The position numbers were made by a program, and so were the translations under genes. This document shows positions 63,440 to 64,000 of a stretch of DNA of 64,000 nt, piece after piece. Position 1 is the stretch's first letter. Each line of letters starts with the position of its first letter. Origin of the DNA: Diphasiastrum complanatum (Eukaryota; Streptophyta; Lycopodiopsida; Lycopodiales; Lycopodiaceae). The notes under the pieces were generated by a model. It was not told the DNA's origin, did not search any database, and saw only the letters and a list, made by a program, of their open reading frames with translations. The DNA lies in assembly GCA_029204225.1 (NCBI GenBank), contig CM055110.1, positions 21,966,881 to 22,030,880 on the forward strand. The letters are read 5' to 3'.

Positions 63440-64000
63440 AGGCTGATCCATATAAATCTCCTCTTCTAGATACCCATTTAGAAATGCATTAGAGACATCT
63501 AGTTGAAGAACTTGCCAATTGAAAAACCAAGCAAGAGAAATTATGATTCTAATTGATACCATCTTTGCAACTGGAGCAAAGGTCTCCTCATAATCAAGTC
63601 CATAAACTTGAGCAAAACCTTTAGCACAAAGCCTAGCCTTGTACTTGTTGATTGTGCCATCTTGATTATACTTGCCTCGAAAACCCACTTGCAACCAATG
63701 GTGTGCTTGTTGGATGGAAGATCCACAAGCTCCCATGTCTTATTGGCCATCAAAGCATCATATTCCTCCTTCATGGCAAGGTACCATTCCTTCGAGTTGA
63801 GTGCATCATATACATCCTTCGGCTTCTCATGAGAAATAAAATAAGCACAGTTAGTGGAGTTGATTTCCACTTGCTTGCCTCTATCTTCATAGGTAAGCCT
63901 TCTAGGCTCGGATCTTTCTCTTTGAAATCTCCTTGGTGAAAAGATTCGAGGTGACTCCTCCTCGATTCTCGGCCGACCCCATCTCTCCATGATAATCTTC
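63440..64000 (-). pseudogene. Copia G-family RT start and linker, second copy (window edge)
   Basis: Minus strand, nearly identical to 30990-31530 of copia G (about 96-97% by eye): RIEEESPRIFSPRRFQRERS, YFISHEKPKDVYDALNSKEW, ELVDLPSNKHTIGCKWVF, a frameshift near 63680, then KYNQDGTINKYKARLCAKGF and DVSNAFLNGYLEEEIYMDQP. The copy has the undamaged SQRERSEPRRLTYEDRGK-like linker that copia G has lost. It ends at the small element and extends beyond the window. Confidence 0.8.

Overview
The window reads as a repeat-rich piece of a land-plant nuclear genome. It is AT-rich and dominated by degraded LTR retrotransposons. Copia elements carry the plant-type primer site tggtatcagagc, and gypsy elements carry additional ORFs and, in one case, a chromodomain. 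There are (GA)n and (TA)n microsatellites, no rRNA or tRNA gene that I could recognise, and no intact host gene. The style suggests a large-genome plant such as a fern, lycophyte or bryophyte, but the sequence alone does not settle the lineage.

Layout. Positions 1-9530 hold gypsy copy A: 5' noncoding DNA, gag zinc knuckles, protease, RT, RNase H, integrase, and a 3' noncoding block with a TATA box followed by a scrap of an additional ORF. Copy A is interrupted by a copia-containing insertion (about 390-2360) and by a solo copia LTR (about 2762-3504). Positions 9780-13170 are minus-strand copia E (LTR, primer site and gag) lying inside older copia and gag debris. Positions 13384-18410 are copia 1, truncated, with a 379-bp inverted-repeat element and a tandem duplication of its integrase region; the second copy of the duplication keeps the empty site of the small element. 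Positions 18415-19900 hold a reversed gag knuckle, a probable gypsy 3' LTR and a cysteine-rich ORF. Positions 21350-27121 are copia 2, the best-bounded element, with LTRs, primer site and a 5-bp target duplication (aaatg). Positions 28640-39475 are gypsy copy B, split by minus-strand copia G (about 29500-34480).

Positions 39690-44400 are copia debris. They include minus-strand copia H, which carries a 1756-bp Mutator-like insertion with about 33-bp inverted ends and a 10-bp target duplication; that insertion holds a copia gag scrap and a cluster of long palindromes. Positions 44570-47340 (minus) are a decayed, long additional ORF whose N-terminal part matches the one after pol in gypsy B. Positions 47346-51440 are gypsy C (LTR, leader, gag, then an internal deletion to RNase H). 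Positions 51600-52520 hold copia scraps and an LTR. Positions 52975-57000 hold unrecognised exon-like coding segments and GGTACT-rich DNA with a threefold repeated exon-like module. Positions 57248-64000 hold a LINE RT scrap, two minus-strand ORFs of unknown origin, a palindrome array, a chromovirus integrase tail, an ACTCGCC-rich block, another gypsy gag, a second copy of the inverted-repeat element, and a copia RT very like copia G.

Nothing here looks like a working operon-like system. The most interesting signals are the additional-ORF family shared by three gypsy-derived loci, the Mutator-like insertion with its palindrome cluster, the short inverted-repeat element with an internal empty-site control, and several noncoding regions each saturated with its own short motif (AACCTTCGCC, CACACGTGTG, ACTCGCC, GGTACT, CCAGCC).
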